A stretch of 7,267 bases of DNA. Source: Clostridia bacterium (GTDB lineage: Bacteria > Bacillota > Clostridia > Christensenellales > Borkfalkiaceae). Location: the NCBI GenBank assembly GCA_900768525.1, contig CAAGDF010000049.1, positions 1-7,267 on the forward strand, in the 5' to 3' direction. The notes under the pieces are model-generated. The model saw nothing but the letters and a program-made list of their open reading frames with translations. It was not told the DNA's origin and did not search any database. Shown one piece after another: positions 6,501 through 7,267 of the stretch; the first letter of the stretch is position 1; each line of letters starts with the position of its first letter. Both the position numbers and the translations under genes were made by a program.

Positions 6501-6748
6501 CCGTCACTCGTACTCCACTTTACGGTTTCATCGCCGTTTTCTACGGTGGCGGAAAGTTTTATGGTTTCAAACTCGGCAACCGCCGCGGTTTCAGCCGAAA
6601 TCTTCACGATGGTTTTATCTCCGCCCGAGGACGAATCGCCCGAACTATCTTTCGTTTTACCGCAACCGATAAGCAAAGTTGCCGATGCTAAGGCAAGCGA
6701 TATTACCGCGATTAAAGAAATAGCAATTTTTAACAATCTGTTTTTCAT
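3557..6748 (-). CDS. Large Ig-like and beta-helix surface lipoprotein (1063 aa)
   Basis: This is a predicted lipid-anchored surface protein. Residues 1-28 are a signal peptide ending in the lipobox LLIG-C with Cys29, followed by a Ser/Gly/Asp tether (about 32-44). Residues about 47-119 look like a BIG2-type bacterial Ig domain (VKWSTSDGSVATVDRDGLV). About 120-213 and 215-322 are two further Ig-like beta domains. About 325-682 is a diverged copy of the shared unit, with FRGVFDG (480-486), GGIFGFTGNDAVIKNVSF and a closing VWSFINGIPFVK strand as in GLUG proteins. About 690-765 is another Ig-like segment. Residues 770-1063 are a close copy of the unit found twice in the downstream lipoprotein, with FRGVFDG (909-915) and KIDASECTVYSLFG. 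No enzyme motif or wall-sorting signal is seen. The start is 12 bases after the DUF4838 stop with a purine-rich ribosome site between, so the two genes are almost certainly one operon. Its ligand is unknown. Confidence 0.9.
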   Translation of the reverse strand: MKNRLLKIAISLIAVISLALASATLLIGCGKTKDSSGDSSSGGDKTIVKISAETAAVAEFETIKLSATVENGDETVKWSTSDGSVATVDRDGLVLGVKTGRCNIIAMSGKAMAICALTVTDSVYAPVIKTADKITVENGNSYVGKISVLFRGEDVTERAKIEWSLAGGYEQVCNVVKGNGTVTFAAKSLGEAVYYVSATFNGIYVNKSVSVKVIEPIATVVPDGEITVGDDGYELKLFTIAEAGRTEMPLSFTAYHGGSVIKNAVIKWDLDSERYDPDIAEITGANGNYIVKKVSAGTTDIIGAYRTPNGKNITVSIKVIVEKAVKTLDIRPEIEVEDLKPVTLPDSFNENVLSLTLDGVNVYSSVSGKNVVLNKDKLPKTADKLGAREMILSTADVDYTFTADIYTLIISNKAEFDQMRSLARANGDVSNTGVLDGYFVLNGNIEYNAGFVSLTDSGEIWTINNKLGGAGWNDPSKYGFRGVFDGRGYNVNGITVKAATSGRESGGIFGFTGNDAVIKNVSFTNAGVEENNGFICSYGGGLIENVNITFAKLGAGNENRDLFSTNGEPRTMGAFFSCGASDSAKVRNCFVDAIGADIAYVTNKDRSDLANVVLGTRTKNVENLVVVCDHARADKILTESGSSYTAASYSDFSTSVPLKSIISEFDEDVWSFINGIPFVKHAIETIDLHQQIEFVQIAEMIALGGSSVVKVNTRYAGITAENLFGGITLENGVISVPQDAGAGSITINAISYLNGSHVAVEIEIADSRDVTVSHERQLVETATSEIDLSFANEYVGENATVSYNGVILGSGAVNNGKLAVDLTKAGETGELTFEVVSKKGGVYYTFGYNVLLATKIIRNAEDLDVLKIKTINASIYGYYVLGADIDVRNAKLSQNLSGQPGYWEGGFGFRGVFDGRNHTISDFTAGANGLFGNIGKGAIIKDVNFINVSCNNDYLSAVLARTIVGAELNNISIKVIGFTGTTHDNGLLASRYTDGAIMKDVKIDASECTVYSLFGNQVGDKADNTYSRVEIKVKSYTMFANQGKDVNGSDKKIAPAGVNVVVA
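3560..4441 (-). repeat. Shared beta/beta-helix unit, close copy in the 1063-aa lipoprotein
   Basis: Residues 770-1063 run VTVSHERQLVETATSEIDLS, ILGSGAV, YNVLLATKIIRNAEDLD, IYGYYVLGADIDVR, FGFRGVFDGRNHTISDF, GLFGNIGKGAIIKDVNF, KIDASECTVYSLFG and VEIKVKSY. Motif order and spacing match copies A and B of the neighbouring protein. DNA at 4154-4192 matches 824-862 in copy B at 38 of 39 bases; the one change turns Lys into Asn. Confidence 0.85.
4703..5776 (-). repeat. Diverged copy of the shared unit in the 1063-aa lipoprotein
   Basis: Residues about 325-682 keep the overall order: a beta-rich segment with LSLTLDGVNVYSS, a short linker ending IISNKAEFDQM, GYFVLNGNI, GFRGVFDGRGYNVNGITV, and GGIFGFTGNDAVIKNVSF. 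The ending seen in the other three copies (KIDAS...VYS.FG then EVKVKSY) is missing. In its place comes a longer segment closing with DVWSFINGIPFVKHA. The boundaries are approximate. Confidence 0.6.
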
Positions 6749-6753
6749 AATCG

Positions 6754-6762
6754 TTCCCCCTT
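6754..6762 (-). promoter_or_regulatory. Ribosome site overlapping the DUF4838 stop codon
   Basis: The minus strand reads TAAGGGGGAACGATTATG. The AAGGGGGAA Shine-Dalgarno sequence begins inside the TAA stop (6763-6761) of the upstream gene, and the G-run ends 7 bases before the lipoprotein ATG. This arrangement normally means translational coupling, so the lipoprotein would be made only with, or mostly after, the upstream product. Confidence 0.8.
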
Positions 6763-7267
6763 AGTCCAGATTCCAGCCGGAAGTAATAACGGAAATAACA
6801 AAGTGTTCCTGATGCGTGGTGTTGCCCAGATCCTCAAAATCTTTAAGGAACGATTTACGCATTTCTTTAATCTGACTTGCGCTGAACGATTTATCGTATT
6901 TGGTGCATAAAACGTATCTGGGGAACAGAGATTCGATTAAAATATGCTTGGAAAGCGCTTCGTATAATTCGGAATCGGTATCTTTATATTTTAAAATCTC
7001 GTTTTGTGCAACGTCGAAAGAATTAAGCCAGCCCGTTACGAGAGCCTCCGGCCATACGCGGTTATCTGACAAGCCGTAAGAGTGAACTCGACCGCCGGTG
7101 ATGTTTTCGTTGATGGTTAAGTTAACCTGTACTTCGTTGAAGTATTTACGCATGACGGGCGCGGCTTCTCTGAAATAGTACTTGAAGAATTTATCTACAA
7201 GTTCGTTATAATCGGAGTTCACGTCGAACATGCCCTTTGAGTTGATATAGTCGCGCAGTTTGGCAAA
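6761..7267 (-). CDS. DUF4838 domain protein, C-terminal part (cut by right edge)
   Basis: The frame is open through the right edge: upstream of the Met at 7231 it reads FAKLRDYINSKG, so that Met is internal and the gene begins outside the window. The visible 168 residues match my memory of the second half of DUF4838: L-R-x-Y-I-N-S-K, a D-x-N-x-D-x-N-E-L-V-D-K-F-F segment, Y-x-F-R-E-A-A-P-V-M-R-K-Y-F, then WPEALVTGWLNSFDVAQNEI and helices with LIESLFPRYVL. DUF4838 proteins resemble family-67-like glycoside hydrolases in layout and are often found in polysaccharide loci, but I know of no established reaction for this branch. The catalytic barrel, if present, lies outside the window. No membrane segment or anchoring signal is seen in the part present. 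It is the upstream member of a tight operon with the 1063-aa lipoprotein. Confidence 0.72.
   Translation of the reverse strand, partial: FAKLRDYINSKGMFDVNSDYNELVDKFFKYYFREAAPVMRKYFNEVQVNLTINENITGGRVHSYGLSDNRVWPEALVTGWLNSFDVAQNEILKYKDTDSELYEALSKHILIESLFPRYVLCTKYDKSFSASQIKEMRKSFLKDFEDLGNTTHQEHFVISVITSGWNLD

Noticed and set aside
6414..6764. 116-codon open frame on the plus strand
   Set aside because: It is the complement of the lipoprotein signal peptide and first Ig domain; the opposite frame has clear lipobox and BIG2 features.
6761..7231. A 156-residue gene starting at the Met at 7231
   Set aside because: The frame continues open to 7267 and the upstream residues FAKLRDYINSKG fit the DUF4838 pattern, so this Met is internal.

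Overview
The window is a compact bacterial surface or glycan-type locus in which every gene I can support is on the minus strand. From right to left, in the direction of transcription, it holds: (1) the C-terminal part of a DUF4838-type, glycoside-hydrolase-like protein cut by the right edge (6761-7267); (2) a 1063-residue lipoprotein (3557-6748); (3) a second, 1095-residue lipoprotein (188-3475); and (4) the first 22 codons of what looks like an ADP-ribosylglycohydrolase-family protein, cut by the left edge (1-66). No stretch over 300 bases lacks a gene.

The organism is probably a Gram-positive anaerobe of the Clostridia type, possibly from a gut. This is inference. It rests on the strong GGAGG-like ribosome sites, the lipobox signal peptides (one followed by a Ser/Gly/Asp-rich tether), the moderate base composition, and the tandem MBG/Ig-like repeats with 'FVITKA' linkers that are common in surface proteins of uncultured gut Clostridia. 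No rRNA, tRNA, mobile-element or CRISPR sequence is present to confirm it.

The two large lipoproteins are mosaics. The upstream one (3557-6748) starts with bacterial Ig-like domains. The downstream one (188-3475) starts with four MBG-like Ig repeats, a CxCG linker and another Ig-like domain. Both then carry a roughly 300-residue unit made of a beta-rich segment, a short 'NVLLATKIIR.AEDL' linker and a GLUG-like beta-helix built around FRGxFDG. There are two tandem copies in the downstream protein, and one close plus one diverged copy in the upstream protein. I cannot assign this unit to a named family as a whole, and it is the most interesting thing here.

The DUF4838 gene and the first lipoprotein are 12 bases apart, and the ribosome site overlaps the upstream stop codon, so they are very likely co-transcribed and translationally coupled. 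The two lipoproteins are 81 bases apart. That gap holds two small hairpins, a good ribosome site and a possible weak promoter, but no clear terminator. The 121 bases between the second lipoprotein and the ADP-ribosylglycohydrolase-like gene hold a strong hairpin with a T-tract. The T-tract makes it a terminator only for plus-strand transcription, opposite to the genes. A plausible reading is a cell-surface system in which DUF4838 and ADP-ribosylglycohydrolase-like proteins act alongside lipid-anchored binding or adhesion proteins. No substrate can be read from the sequence.
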